Shown here: in pieces, positions 35,801 through 44,611 of the stretch | Position numbering within the stretch: position 1 is the first letter of the stretch | Layout: each line of letters opens with the position of its first letter | Source of the DNA: Lachnospiraceae bacterium | Lineage (GTDB): Bacteria > Bacillota > Clostridia > Lachnospirales > Lachnospiraceae | Reading direction: 5' to 3' | Length of the DNA stretch: 64,000 nucleotides | Assembly: GCA_017469945.1 (NCBI GenBank) | Contig: JAFUFI010000004.1 | Span: forward strand, 94,581-158,580 | Translations under genes and position numbers: made by a program | The notes under the pieces: model-generated | Databases searched by the model: none | The model's input: only the letters and a program-made list of their open reading frames with translations | Told to the model about the DNA's origin: nothing

Positions 35801-35873
35801 GTCAAAAATGACACCCCAACCCCGTCCCCCTGTGTCATTTTGTTGACACCCCAACCCCGTCCCCGGGGGTCAT
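35801..35873. repeat. Tandem pair of REP-like palindromic units at the glucosidase 3' end
   Basis: Two units, 35809-35836 and 35844-35872, each bounded by TGACA/TGTCA-type ends around CCCCAACCCCGTCCCC. The second unit reads TGACCCCCGGGGACGGGG on the minus strand and contains the TGA stop of the GH13 gene (35870-35872). Composition is far richer in G and C than the surroundings. A third copy lies at 45629-45657. It resembles the REP sequences moved by Y1-type (RAYT) transposases; no such gene is in the window. Confidence 0.8.
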
Positions 35874-37549
35874 AAATATCTTACTTTGATGACGAGGGCT
35901 TCATAGGGCTCGAGTATCATGTAATCAATCGGAAATGTGTAGGATGAATCCTTTTTATTCTTTAAAGGGTAATTGGATATAGCAACTTTCCCTTTGTGTC
36001 CTCTAAAAACCTTAGGCAGTACAAAGGGAATCTTCTCTTTAGCAAAAGAGGTAATAACAACATATCCGTTCTTATCAAGGCGCCTTTCGTACATATAAAC
36101 GTAAGGATGGTTTTCCTCGTATTCCTTATATTTTCCGAAAAGCAACGTTTTGCTCTTTTGCCTAATCTTTATACACTCTCTGTAGAAGTTTAAAATGCTG
36201 TTAGGATTCTTTTCCTCCCTGGAGACATTGATCTTCCTGTAATTGGGATTTAAATAAAACCAGGGCTTAACCAAAGAGAATCCCGCGTATCTTCCGGAAG
36301 TCCACTGCATCGGAGTCCTTGCCGAATCTCTGCTGGATAAATGTATCCTCCGCAGCCTGTCTTTTTCATCATCCTTAAGATGATACTTAAAGTAATTATT
36401 TATAGAGGAAACGTCTATATACTTATGTATCGAGGACAGGCGGATATTAGTCATACCGATTTCCTGTCCCTGATAAATAAATGGAGTACCGTGCAAAAAC
36501 AAATAGCAAAGTGCAAGGGCCGTTCCGCTTTCTCTGTGGTATTTCTCGCTTCCGTATCTGCTGATAACCCTTGGATGATCGTGGTTTTCAAGATAAAGTG
36601 AATTCCACGCTCTTCCCTCAAGTCCGTACTGCCATTTAGATAAAGCCTTTTTAAGCCTTATCAATTTAAAAGGTCTGTGGATATACTCAGTAAACAAGCA
36701 GTCTGCAGTCATATGGTCAAAAGAAAACATCATATCAAGAGACTTGGTATCGCCGCTTAAATACTTTTTTGCGTTTCCAAGGGAAGTCATAGGCCCTTCG
36801 CCGATCTGCACCGCGCCGTACTCGTCGCAAACTTCTCTGAATTCCCGCATATATTCATGAATATGGGGACCATCCTTGTAATGCATCATGCTTCCAATTA
36901 TCGGCAAAAATCCGATACCATTGGGTAGTCCTTCTCTTTTGGAAATAAAGTTGATAACATCTTCTCTAAATCCGTCAACACCCATCTCAAGCCAGAAACG
37001 AAGGATGTTTTTTACTTCCTCCCTAACCTTTGGGTTGTCCATATTTAAGTCCGGCTGTTTCTTGGCAAAAAGGTGCAGATAGTACTGACCTCTTTCCTTG
37101 TCAAACTCCCAGGCCGAGCCTTCAAGGATGGAATCCCAGTTGTTGGGCTTATCTCTCCAGATATAATAATCGCTGTAGGGATTATCCTTACCCTTTCTGC
37201 TCTCCTTAAACCATTTATGTTCATCGGAAGTGTGATTTATGACAAGGTCCATAACAACCTTCATTCCGAGAGCATGGGCTTTATCAAGCACCTTTTTAAA
37301 CTGATCAAGATCTCCGTAATCGGGATGGATATCGCAATAGTCGGAAATATCATATCCGAAATCCGCATTGGGAGAAGGATACAAAGGGTTAAACCAGATA
37401 GCGGTTACTCCAAGGGATTTAATGTACTCCAGCTTGTCGTACACACCGTAAAGATCCCCTATACCGTCCCCGTTACCATCGGCAAAGCTTCTGACCCAAA
37501 TCTGATAAAATACCGCTGTTTTATACCAGTCCCTCTTAGAACTTTCCAA
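35870..37549 (-). CDS. GH13 alpha-glucosidase (oligo-1,6-glucosidase/dextran glucosidase type)
   Basis: 559 residues, no signal peptide, so cytoplasmic. Conserved regions: VMDLVINHTSDEHKWF (region I), GFREDVINFIS with the nucleophile Asp (region II), QIGEGPMTS with the acid/base Glu (region III), and ENHDHPRVISRYG (region IV). GFRxDVINFIS is typical of subfamily GH13_31. It would release glucose from the ends of isomalto- or malto-oligosaccharides. The start is TTG at 37549, with AGAGG upstream; no ATG precedes the conserved WYKTAVFYQIW. Its stop codon lies in a REP-like unit. Confidence 0.92.
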   Translation of the reverse strand: MESSKRDWYKTAVFYQIWVRSFADGNGDGIGDLYGVYDKLEYIKSLGVTAIWFNPLYPSPNADFGYDISDYCDIHPDYGDLDQFKKVLDKAHALGMKVVMDLVINHTSDEHKWFKESRKGKDNPYSDYYIWRDKPNNWDSILEGSAWEFDKERGQYYLHLFAKKQPDLNMDNPKVREEVKNILRFWLEMGVDGFREDVINFISKREGLPNGIGFLPIIGSMMHYKDGPHIHEYMREFREVCDEYGAVQIGEGPMTSLGNAKKYLSGDTKSLDMMFSFDHMTADCLFTEYIHRPFKLIRLKKALSKWQYGLEGRAWNSLYLENHDHPRVISRYGSEKYHRESGTALALCYLFLHGTPFIYQGQEIGMTNIRLSSIHKYIDVSSINNYFKYHLKDDEKDRLRRIHLSSRDSARTPMQWTSGRYAGFSLVKPWFYLNPNYRKINVSREEKNPNSILNFYRECIKIRQKSKTLLFGKYKEYEENHPYVYMYERRLDKNGYVVITSFAKEKIPFVLPKVFRGHKGKVAISNYPLKNKKDSSYTFPIDYMILEPYEALVIKVRYL

Positions 37550-37608
37550 TTAAAATACGCCTCTTTTCGTATGATAATCTAAATAGCAAAAAACTTAGAT
37601 GCAATAGG

Positions 37609-38925
37609 TTATTCTTTTCGTCTGATGATCCACTCATCTTCGCTCAAAAGTTCCTCCCTTATCCTTCCGGGAAGATCCATAAGCTTTTTAAATTTTTCGG
37701 TAACTTCTCCCGCAGTCTCTATAAGAAGATCCGACTTTTGTCTGCGCCTTTTAAGGAGAGTACCGTCCTTGGCTTCTTCCCTTATTTCTTCGTATCTTCT
37801 GTAGGCATTATTAACACTTTCGCTCCATGAAATATAAATCTCATTCATAGCGTTATCGCCGACTAAGTGGACCTTATCCATATCCTTACAGATTTCAGAT
37901 AAAAGCGCGGCCATCGACTCTCCGTTTTCATCAATCATATATCCGTTTCGGGCATGTGTAATTCCTTCGGCTGCACAGGAATTCTTTATAAGCACAGAAG
38001 CAAGTCCGCAGGCAGCGGCTTCTCTTACAACGATTCCGTTGGTATCGTATGTCGAAGGGAAAAGGAAAAGGTCGCATCTTGTATAGATAGCCCTTAGTTC
38101 ATTGCGATCCCTTATAGGGCCGGTAAAAATCACTTTTTCTCCGATTCCGTACTCTGAAACTTTTTCCTTCATAGTAGGCTCATAGTCTCCGCTTCCTACA
38201 AAGACCATTCTATAATCCATTCCGGATTCATGTAATCTTTTCATAGCTTCAAGGATTATTGGAATCCCCTTATACTCCATCAGTCTTCCGACAAATAAAA
38301 ATACAGGTGCGTTCCCGGGAAGATCATATCCTTTGGTTACTTCCTTCACCTCTTCTGCCGACGCCTTACCCCTTGCAAAATCAACGCCGTTTACCATTAC
38401 CCTGTATTCGCCCTGATATCCGAGACTTTTAAGATTCTCTCCCGCTCCCTCGGAAACAACCCAGACTTCGTCGCATGCAGAGATATTGCTGACAAGCATC
38501 TTTAGTGTTTCCTTTTTAAGAAAACCGTTTCCTACTGCTTTTGCAATATCCTGGTCAAACTTTGTATGATATGTAAATACAACAGGAGCTCCCGTTTCAT
38601 ATTGAAGGATTCTGGCCATAAGAGTCGAAGCGGCAGGACAATGAGTATGTATAATGTCAGGGCCAAACTCCGACATTTCAGCTATCTCTCTTACAGACAA
38701 AAGATACCCGGTCCTATAACCGGCGGTTAACCTGGTTGTATCAAGGCTCGGGTAGGCAACTACTTTATAAGGATAACCTGTATAATCGGTTCCGGGATAT
38801 CTCGGCGTACCGACGATTACCTGTGCGCCGATCTCGTCTGTCAGAACGCGTCCGTAGTTTAAAACCGTATTTGCAACGCCGTCTATTACAGGCGGAAAAG
38901 AATCGTTTAATAAACAAATATTCAT
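37609..38925 (-). CDS. GT4-family glycosyltransferase
   Basis: 438 residues. N-terminal acceptor domain starting MNICLLNDSFPPVIDGVANTVLNYGR, with HTHCPAASTLMAR and FTYHTKFD. The C-terminal GT4 donor domain has FVGRLMEYKGIPIILEAM and FLFPSTYDTNGIVVREAAACGLASV (E-x7-E). This resembles 1,2-diacylglycerol or phosphatidylinositol glycosyltransferases; the acceptor is not certain. The ATG at 38925 has AAAAGGAAA upstream. It is 59 bp upstream of the GH13 gene. Confidence 0.9.
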   Translation of the reverse strand: MNICLLNDSFPPVIDGVANTVLNYGRVLTDEIGAQVIVGTPRYPGTDYTGYPYKVVAYPSLDTTRLTAGYRTGYLLSVREIAEMSEFGPDIIHTHCPAASTLMARILQYETGAPVVFTYHTKFDQDIAKAVGNGFLKKETLKMLVSNISACDEVWVVSEGAGENLKSLGYQGEYRVMVNGVDFARGKASAEEVKEVTKGYDLPGNAPVFLFVGRLMEYKGIPIILEAMKRLHESGMDYRMVFVGSGDYEPTMKEKVSEYGIGEKVIFTGPIRDRNELRAIYTRCDLFLFPSTYDTNGIVVREAAACGLASVLIKNSCAAEGITHARNGYMIDENGESMAALLSEICKDMDKVHLVGDNAMNEIYISWSESVNNAYRRYEEIREEAKDGTLLKRRRQKSDLLIETAGEVTEKFKKLMDLPGRIREELLSEDEWIIRRKE

Positions 38926-38998
38926 AAGATTTCCTTTTATCAAACAGATTTTTTAATTAAAATTACCCTTATATTTTACCACAAATTGTAATCTTCAG

Positions 38999-39029
38999 CG
39001 AAAAAAAGCTCCCGCTAAAAAGCAGGAGC
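38999..39029 (-). terminator. Intrinsic terminator of ackA
   Basis: GCTCCTGC pairs with GCGGGAGC (8 bp, one G-U) around a 6-nt loop, then TTTTTTT on the minus strand, 12 bp after the ackA stop. Confidence 0.9.
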
Positions 39030-39041
39030 CATAAAGCATAT

Positions 39042-40238
39042 TTATTTTGTAAGAGCCAGTGTCTCTCTTGCGATAGCAAGCTCTTCGTTTGTAGGTATAA
39101 ACATTACACATACCTTGGAATCGGGAGTAGAGATTACGGTATCCTCACCGCGCTTTGAATTGGCCGCTTCGTCTAACTTAACTCCGAGATATCCGAGATA
39201 CTCGCAAACAAGCTTTCTTACAAGACCGCAGTTTTCTCCGACACCGGCTGTAAACGCAATACCGTCCACACCGTTCATAGCTGCGGTATAAGCACCAACA
39301 TACTTCGCTACTCTGTAGCTGAAGGTCTTGACTGCGATAATAGCCTTTTCGTTGCCCTCATTATAGGCATCTTCAAGATCTCTGAAGTCGGATGAAAGAT
39401 CACCGGAAAGTCCGTATACACCTGATTTCTTATTGAGAAGTGTCATAACTTCATCTATAGACTTATTCTCTTTATGAGCTATAAACTCCATAATAGCGGG
39501 ATCGATATCTCCGCTTCTTGTTCCCATAATAAGTCCCTCGAGAGGAGTAAGTCCCATAGAAGTATCAACGCATTTGCCGTTCTTTACAGCAGATACTGAA
39601 GCGCCGTTTCCGAGGTGGCAAATAATAAGCTTTAAGTCCTCGGGCTTCTTTCCCATATCCTCAGCCATCTTCTTTGAAACAAAGGAGTGGCTTGTTCCAT
39701 GGAATCCGTAACGGCGGATCTTGTACTTCTCGTAATAGGAGTAAGGGAGACCGTACATATAAGCTTCGGCGGGCATTGTCTGGTGGAAAGCGGTATCAAA
39801 TACAGCTACCATAGGAACTCCGGGCATAAGCTTTGCACAGGCGTCAATTCCGATGAGGTTAGCGGGGTTATGAAGAGGAGCAAGATCGTTACACTCTTTT
39901 ATAGCTTCGATAACTTCGGGGGTAATAACTGTGCTTGATGAGAATTTCTCTCCGCCGTGGACTACTCTATGTCCGACAGCATCAATCTCCGAAAGACTCT
40001 TGATAGCTCCTGTCTTGTCATTGGTAAGAGCTTCAAGTACAAGTCTAATTGCTTCTGTATGATCCGGCATGGGAGAAACGGTTACTTCCTTGTCTCCGCC
40101 GGCTTTCTGGTAAACGATCTGACTTCCGTCGATACCGATTCTCTCGCAAAGTCCTTTTGCGATCCACTGCTCAGTATCGGAATTTATAAGCTGGTACTTT
40201 AAAGATGATGAACCGCAGTTAATTACAAGAATATTCAT
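39042..40238 (-). CDS. ackA: Acetate kinase
   Basis: Forms ATP and acetate from acetyl phosphate, the main energy-yielding end of acetogenic fermentation. 398 residues starting MNILVINCGSSSLKYQLI, with AVGHRVVHGGEKF, VAVFDTAFHQTMP, RRYGFHGTSH and HLGNGASVSA. The ATG at 40238 follows TTGGAGG. It is separated from pta by a 214-bp spacer with a structured element. Confidence 0.98.
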   Translation of the reverse strand: MNILVINCGSSSLKYQLINSDTEQWIAKGLCERIGIDGSQIVYQKAGGDKEVTVSPMPDHTEAIRLVLEALTNDKTGAIKSLSEIDAVGHRVVHGGEKFSSSTVITPEVIEAIKECNDLAPLHNPANLIGIDACAKLMPGVPMVAVFDTAFHQTMPAEAYMYGLPYSYYEKYKIRRYGFHGTSHSFVSKKMAEDMGKKPEDLKLIICHLGNGASVSAVKNGKCVDTSMGLTPLEGLIMGTRSGDIDPAIMEFIAHKENKSIDEVMTLLNKKSGVYGLSGDLSSDFRDLEDAYNEGNEKAIIAVKTFSYRVAKYVGAYTAAMNGVDGIAFTAGVGENCGLVRKLVCEYLGYLGVKLDEAANSKRGEDTVISTPDSKVCVMFIPTNEELAIARETLALTK

Positions 40239-40289
40239 ATAATCTACCTCCAAGATATTAATAACCTAAACTAAGTCACGGCATATCCA

Positions 40290-40412
40290 CCGACAATTCC
40301 ATCGCTCACACGGCTCTCGCCTCAAACACGCGTTTCGCAACGGTACTAACTTCGAACTTCGTTCTCAGTAAGTGCCGGCGACGCTCCATGGTTCGCTCAC
40401 GGAATATGTCGG
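40290..40412 (-). other. Structured GC-richer element between pta and ackA (candidate leader RNA or dispersed repeat)
   Basis: Bounded by inverted repeats: CCGACATATTCC (40401-40412, minus strand) and GGAATTGTCGG (40290-40300). Inside are short hairpins: GAAC-GAA-GTTC (40354-40364), CGTT-GCGA-AACG (40331-40342) and GGC-GAGA-GCC (40312-40321), the last two closed by GNRA tetraloops. No open frame is present. It lies in the ackA 5' untranslated region if the promoter at 40424-40452 is used. Confidence 0.55.
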
Positions 40413-40423
40413 CGTCTATTACC

Positions 40424-40452
40424 TTTATAAAACTTTATCAATATACTTTAAA
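40424..40452 (-). promoter_or_regulatory. Candidate promoter of ackA
   Basis: TTTAAA (40447-40452), 17-bp spacer, TATAAA (40424-40429) on the minus strand, immediately after the pta stop codon. Confidence 0.4.
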
Positions 40453-41454
40453 TTAAACTAGCTGGGCCTGAACTGCGGTAAGGGCTACAACACCGACGAT
40501 ATCCTGCCAGGAGCATCCTCTTGAAAGGTCGTTAACGGGTTTTGCGATACCCTGGAGCATAGGTCCGTAAGCTTCTGCGTTACCAAGTCTCTGAACAAGC
40601 TTGTATCCGATATTTCCCGCGTCAAGGTTGGGGAAGATGAGGACATTGGCATGTCCTGCAACAGGACTTCCGGGAGCTTTGGTCTTGGCTACGTGAGGAA
40701 CAAGCGCAGCATCAAGCTGTAACTCTCCGTCGATGCAAAGATGAGGATACTCTTCCTTTGCGATTCTTGTAGCGTCTACCATCTTTGTAACAAGGGGGTG
40801 TTTAGCGCTTCCCATAGTGGAATGGCTGAGCATAGCGATCTGAGGCTTGGGTCCGATAAGCTGTTTGAACGAACGAGCCGATGAATCAGCAATAACAGCA
40901 AGCTCTTCAGCGGTAGGATCCTGGTTAAGTCCGCAGTCGGCAAAAAGGAATGCTCCGTTCTCACCCATATCTTTCATAATGGTATCTACAATAAAGAAAG
41001 CGGAAACAAGCTTAACTCCTGGAGCAGTCTTAAGGATCTGAAGCGCGGGTCTTAAGGTGTCTGCGGTAGAATGACAAGCTCCGGCAACCATACCGTCAGC
41101 GTCATTGTTCTTAACCATCATAATACCGAAAGTAAGCCAGTCGCTTAAAAGGATCTCTCTCGCCTTCTCGGGTGTCATGCCCTTTGCTTTTCTGCACTCA
41201 TAAAGGAGATTAACGTATGTATCAAGAAGCTCTGTCTCATTGGGGTCGATGATCTTGATACCGTCGAGCTCGATTTCAAGCCAGGTTGCACCATCCATGA
41301 TCTTCTCTTTATTACCGATCATAATGATGTTTGCGATTCCCTCCTTTAAAACTTCGGAAGCCGCGATAAGTGTTCTCTTGTCGTTTGACTCGGGGAGAAC
41401 GATTGTCTTTTTGTCAAGTTTTGCTTTTTCTTTTATACCGTCAATAAATGCCAT
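40453..41454 (-). CDS. pta: Phosphate acetyltransferase
   Basis: Converts acetyl-CoA and phosphate to acetyl phosphate. 333 residues, the short form without the N-terminal regulatory domain of E. coli. Motifs: IVLPESNDKRTLIAASEVL, GMVAGACHSTADTLRPALQ, LFADCGLNQDP and LIFPNLDAGNIGYKL. The ATG at 41454 has AGAGG upstream. It and ackA form the acetate pathway. Confidence 0.97.
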   Translation of the reverse strand: MAFIDGIKEKAKLDKKTIVLPESNDKRTLIAASEVLKEGIANIIMIGNKEKIMDGATWLEIELDGIKIIDPNETELLDTYVNLLYECRKAKGMTPEKAREILLSDWLTFGIMMVKNNDADGMVAGACHSTADTLRPALQILKTAPGVKLVSAFFIVDTIMKDMGENGAFLFADCGLNQDPTAEELAVIADSSARSFKQLIGPKPQIAMLSHSTMGSAKHPLVTKMVDATRIAKEEYPHLCIDGELQLDAALVPHVAKTKAPGSPVAGHANVLIFPNLDAGNIGYKLVQRLGNAEAYGPMLQGIAKPVNDLSRGCSWQDIVGVVALTAVQAQLV

Positions 41455-41503
41455 TTGCTTTACCTCTCTAAAAAACATGTGAATGAATTATAATTGTAAA
41501 ACT

Positions 41504-41532
41504 ATTATAATACTATCACAATCAAATGTAAA
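41504..41532 (-). promoter_or_regulatory. Promoter of pta
   Basis: TTTACA (41527-41532), 17-bp spacer, exact TATAAT (41504-41509) on the minus strand. Confidence 0.75.
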
Positions 41533-41556
41533 ATGAAAGCCCTTACATTTTATTAT

Positions 41557-41586
41557 TTGCTTTTATTTAAACACCTTTTATATTAT
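41557..41586 (+). promoter_or_regulatory. Candidate promoter of tmcAL
   Basis: TTGCTT (41557-41562), 18-bp spacer, TATTAT (41581-41586), 43 bp before the tmcAL start and divergent from the pta promoter. Confidence 0.4.
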
Positions 41587-41628
41587 AGTTATTATAACAG
41601 TTAACGTCTTAAAAATACGGAGACCAAT

Positions 41629-42861
41629 ATGATAGTAAACGGAATCATCGCCGAATACAATCCCTTCCACAACGGCCACATAGCCCACCTTGAAAGTTCC
41701 GCAAAACAGACAAATGCAGATTACACCATCGTCGCTATGAGCGGAAACTTCGTACAAAGAGGTGCTCCGGCTGTCGTAGATAAATATGTGCGTACCAAAA
41801 TGGCCTTAGAGGGAGGTGCGGATATTGTTTTTGAAATCCCCACCTGCTACTCTACTTCAAGTGCGGAATATTTTGCCAGCGCGGGTGTAGCTCTCCTCGA
41901 TAAGCTCGGTGTCGTAGACTACCTTTCTTTCGGAAGCGAATCCGGTGATATCGAAATTTTAAACCATATCGCATCCATCCTTTTAGAGGAGCCTCCCGAG
42001 TTCTCCGAGTATATGCAAAGATACTTAAGAGAAGGCTACACATATCCCCTTGCAAGAAACAATGCCCTCATCCAATATGAGAACTCTTTGTTTGATGCAA
42101 CAAGGGTACTTGAGTCTCCCAATAATATCTTAGCCATCGAATATATCAAGGCCCTTCGCAGAAGAGAATCTACCATTACACCTTTCACAATAAAAAGGCA
42201 GGGCTCAAATTACCATGACCGTTATATGGCTGACAAAGCAACCTCAGCCTCTGCCCAGGCAATAAGAGAAGGCATATTGGCAGGAACCGATTTCTCCGCC
42301 GCTATGCCCGAAAATGCATACATGGATCTGTTTGATGAAATTGAAGCAGGAAATATTATGGATCTTGATGATTTCTCTTCGATGCTTTATTACAAGCTCT
42401 TACAGGAGAAAAATATCGGATACACATCTTATTTCGATGTAAGCAGCGCCCTGTCCGACCGAATTGCCAATAAGCTTAGCACCTTTACATCCTTTAAAAA
42501 CTTTATCGAAGAAGTAAAGAGCAGGGACCGTACCTACACAAGAATTTCAAGATGTCTCATGCACATTTTGCTTGATATAACCGAGCGTGATCTGGAAAGC
42601 TACAAGCTCATTGATTTCATCCCCTATGCAAGAGTACTCGGCTTTAGAAGACAGGCCGAGCCCCTTTTATCGGAGATTAAATGCCGCAGTAAGATTCCTC
42701 TTATAACTAAGGTTGCGGACGCTTCAGGAATACTCTATTCAGAGCCCTGGAAAATGTTCAGAAACGAAATCAAAGCAGGCGAGATCTATTACTCGGCCCG
42801 TGCTATCAAGACATGCACACCGGCCAGAAACGAATACTCTACCCCGCTGGTTATAATATAG
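41629..42861 (+). CDS. tmcAL: tRNA(Met) cytidine acetate ligase TmcAL (YlbM family)
   Basis: Activates acetate with ATP to form N4-acetylcytidine at the wobble position of elongator tRNA-Met. 410 residues. The nucleotidyltransferase start GIIAEYNPFHNGHIAHL carries the HxGH motif (HNGH); SGNFVQRGAPAVVDKYVRTKMAL and FGSESGDI follow. It is divergent from pta, one of the few plus-strand genes, and converges with the UPF0210 gene, leaving only 23 bp between stops. Confidence 0.93.
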   Translation: MIVNGIIAEYNPFHNGHIAHLESSAKQTNADYTIVAMSGNFVQRGAPAVVDKYVRTKMALEGGADIVFEIPTCYSTSSAEYFASAGVALLDKLGVVDYLSFGSESGDIEILNHIASILLEEPPEFSEYMQRYLREGYTYPLARNNALIQYENSLFDATRVLESPNNILAIEYIKALRRRESTITPFTIKRQGSNYHDRYMADKATSASAQAIREGILAGTDFSAAMPENAYMDLFDEIEAGNIMDLDDFSSMLYYKLLQEKNIGYTSYFDVSSALSDRIANKLSTFTSFKNFIEEVKSRDRTYTRISRCLMHILLDITERDLESYKLIDFIPYARVLGFRRQAEPLLSEIKCRSKIPLITKVADASGILYSEPWKMFRNEIKAGEIYYSARAIKTCTPARNEYSTPLVII

Positions 42862-42884
42862 TATATCAGTTCTTTACAAAAATC

Positions 42885-44249
42885 TTAATTCTTAAATGAA
42901 TGTATCGGCGCAGGGATGCGTCCCGTTCTGTTAACAAATGCATCGCAGGAGAATTTGTTTACCGGCATGATCGGGGCGTATCCCAAAAGTCCGCCGAATT
43001 CTACAGTCTCTCCGACTCCCTTGCCAACAACAGGAATAAGTCTTACCGCAGTAGTCTTTTGGTTGATCATACCGATTGCGAGTTCATCGGCAATAATACC
43101 GGAAATAGTAGTTGCTTTTGTATCTCCGGGAATAGCGATCATATCAAGTCCCACAGAGCAAACGCAAGTCATAGCTTCAAGTTTCTCAAGAGTAAGAGCT
43201 CCTGCTGTTGCCGCATTTATCATACCCTGGTCTTCACTAACGGGAATAAACGCACCGCTCAGACCTCCGACGTATGATGAAGCCATTACGCCGCCCTTTT
43301 TAACCTGATCGTTTAAAAGAGCAAGAGCTGCCGTTGTTCCGGGAGCACCGGCATATTCAAGTCCGATCTCGCAAAGAATATCCGCAACGGAATCACCGAT
43401 GGCAGGTGTAGGCGCAAGGGAAAGATCTACGATTCCGAAGGGAACTCCAAGCATAGCAGAGGCCTCTTTTGCAACAAGCTGTCCTACTCTTGTTACCTTA
43501 AATGCAGTCTTTTTTATAGTCTCGCAAAGGACCTCGAAGCTCTCTCCCCTTACTGATTCAAGAGCCTTTTTAACAACTCCGGGTCCGCTTACTCCGACAT
43601 TGATTATCCTGTCAGCCTCGGTAACGCCGTGGAAAGCGCCGGCCATAAAAGGATTATCGTCGGGAGCGTTACAAAATACTACAAGCTTTGCACATCCAAG
43701 GGAATCCTTATCCTTGGTAAGCTCAGCAGTCTCTTTAATGATTTCGCCCATAAGTCTTACGGCATCCATATTGATACCGGTCTTGGTAGAGCCTAGATTT
43801 ACGGAGCTGCAAACAAACTCTGTTGAAGCAAGAGCCTTGGGTATCGATCTCATAAGAAGCTCATCGGCTTTTGTTGTTCCCTTTGAAACAAGAGCTGAAT
43901 ATCCGCCGAGGAAATTGACTCCCACTTCCTTTGCAACATTGTCGAGAGTAACTGCGATCTTAACGAAATCGTCGCTGCTCTTACAGCATGCGCCGCCTAC
44001 AAGTGCGATGGGCGTAACGGAGATACGCTTGTTTACGATAGGAACTCCGTACTCTTTTGCTATCTTCTCACCGGTCTTTACAAGATCCTTGGCTGATTCG
44101 TATATCTTGTCATGAATCTTTTTACAGCACTCGTCAAGATCGCTGTCTATACAGTCAAGAAGGCTGATACCCATAGTAATAGTTCTGACATCAAGGTTTT
44201 CTTCCTCAACCATCTTATTTGTTTCTATAACTTCGAACTGGTTAATCAT
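42885..44249 (-). CDS. UPF0210 (DUF711) family protein
   Basis: 454 residues, normal for the family. Contains [58 protein letters not shown] and [15 protein letters not shown]. Sometimes labelled PFL family, but no glycyl-radical motif (RVxGY) is visible. Function is unknown. It follows an ACT-domain gene of the UPF0237 family by 69 bp, a conserved pairing across bacteria and archaea, so the ACT protein may sense a ligand for it. Confidence 0.92.
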   Translation of the reverse strand: MINQFEVIETNKMVEEENLDVRTITMGISLLDCIDSDLDECCKKIHDKIYESAKDLVKTGEKIAKEYGVPIVNKRISVTPIALVGGACCKSSDDFVKIAVTLDNVAKEVGVNFLGGYSALVSKGTTKADELLMRSIPKALASTEFVCSSVNLGSTKTGINMDAVRLMGEIIKETAELTKDKDSLGCAKLVVFCNAPDDNPFMAGAFHGVTEADRIINVGVSGPGVVKKALESVRGESFEVLCETIKKTAFKVTRVGQLVAKEASAMLGVPFGIVDLSLAPTPAIGDSVADILCEIGLEYAGAPGTTAALALLNDQVKKGGVMASSYVGGLSGAFIPVSEDQGMINAATAGALTLEKLEAMTCVCSVGLDMIAIPGDTKATTISGIIADELAIGMINQKTTAVRLIPVVGKGVGETVEFGGLLGYAPIMPVNKFSCDAFVNRTGRIPAPIHSFKN

Positions 44250-44318
44250 TTATGTATCCTCGTATAATTTTCATTCATGCAAGCATGATTTGAATTTTGT
44301 ATTATGACCCTTTTAATA

Positions 44319-44591
44319 TCAGATCCTATGCATGGAATCAAAGATTTCTTCTTTCTGGCACTTAATTGACACGCCGATTCCTTCTCCGATCTTGTCAAGG
44401 TCACCTGCGATAGCGCCGAAATCTTTTCCTGAGCCGCCCATATCTACGATCATCATCATATTGAAATATCCGGATACAATGGTCTGGGATATATCAAGTA
44501 TATTAATTGAATTCTCGGCAAGGTAAGTACAAACCTTAGCGATGATTCCGACAGTGTCTTTTCCGACTACGGTAATAATAAGTTTCTTCAT
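44319..44591 (-). CDS. ACT domain protein (UPF0237)
   Basis: 90 residues, a single ACT domain: MKKLIITVVGKDTVGIIAKVCTYLAENSINILDISQTIVSGYFNMMMIVDM. ACT domains bind amino acids or similar ligands as dimers. The ATG at 44591 follows GGAGGAA; the GTG at 44603 would sit on the ribosome binding site. It is paired with the UPF0210 gene downstream. Confidence 0.93.
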   Translation of the reverse strand: MKKLIITVVGKDTVGIIAKVCTYLAENSINILDISQTIVSGYFNMMMIVDMGGSGKDFGAIAGDLDKIGEGIGVSIKCQKEEIFDSMHRI

Positions 44592-44611
44592 AAATTCCTC
44601 CACATATTTAG

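Noticed and set aside
43399..44115. 238-codon plus-strand open frame opposite the UPF0210 gene
   Set aside because: Antisense shadow; no ribosome binding site and no recognisable domain.
44284..44297. Small palindrome around TCATGCAAGCATGA between the ACT gene and the UPF0210 gene
   Set aside because: Only a 6-bp stem with no T run or nearby promoter; too weak to call.
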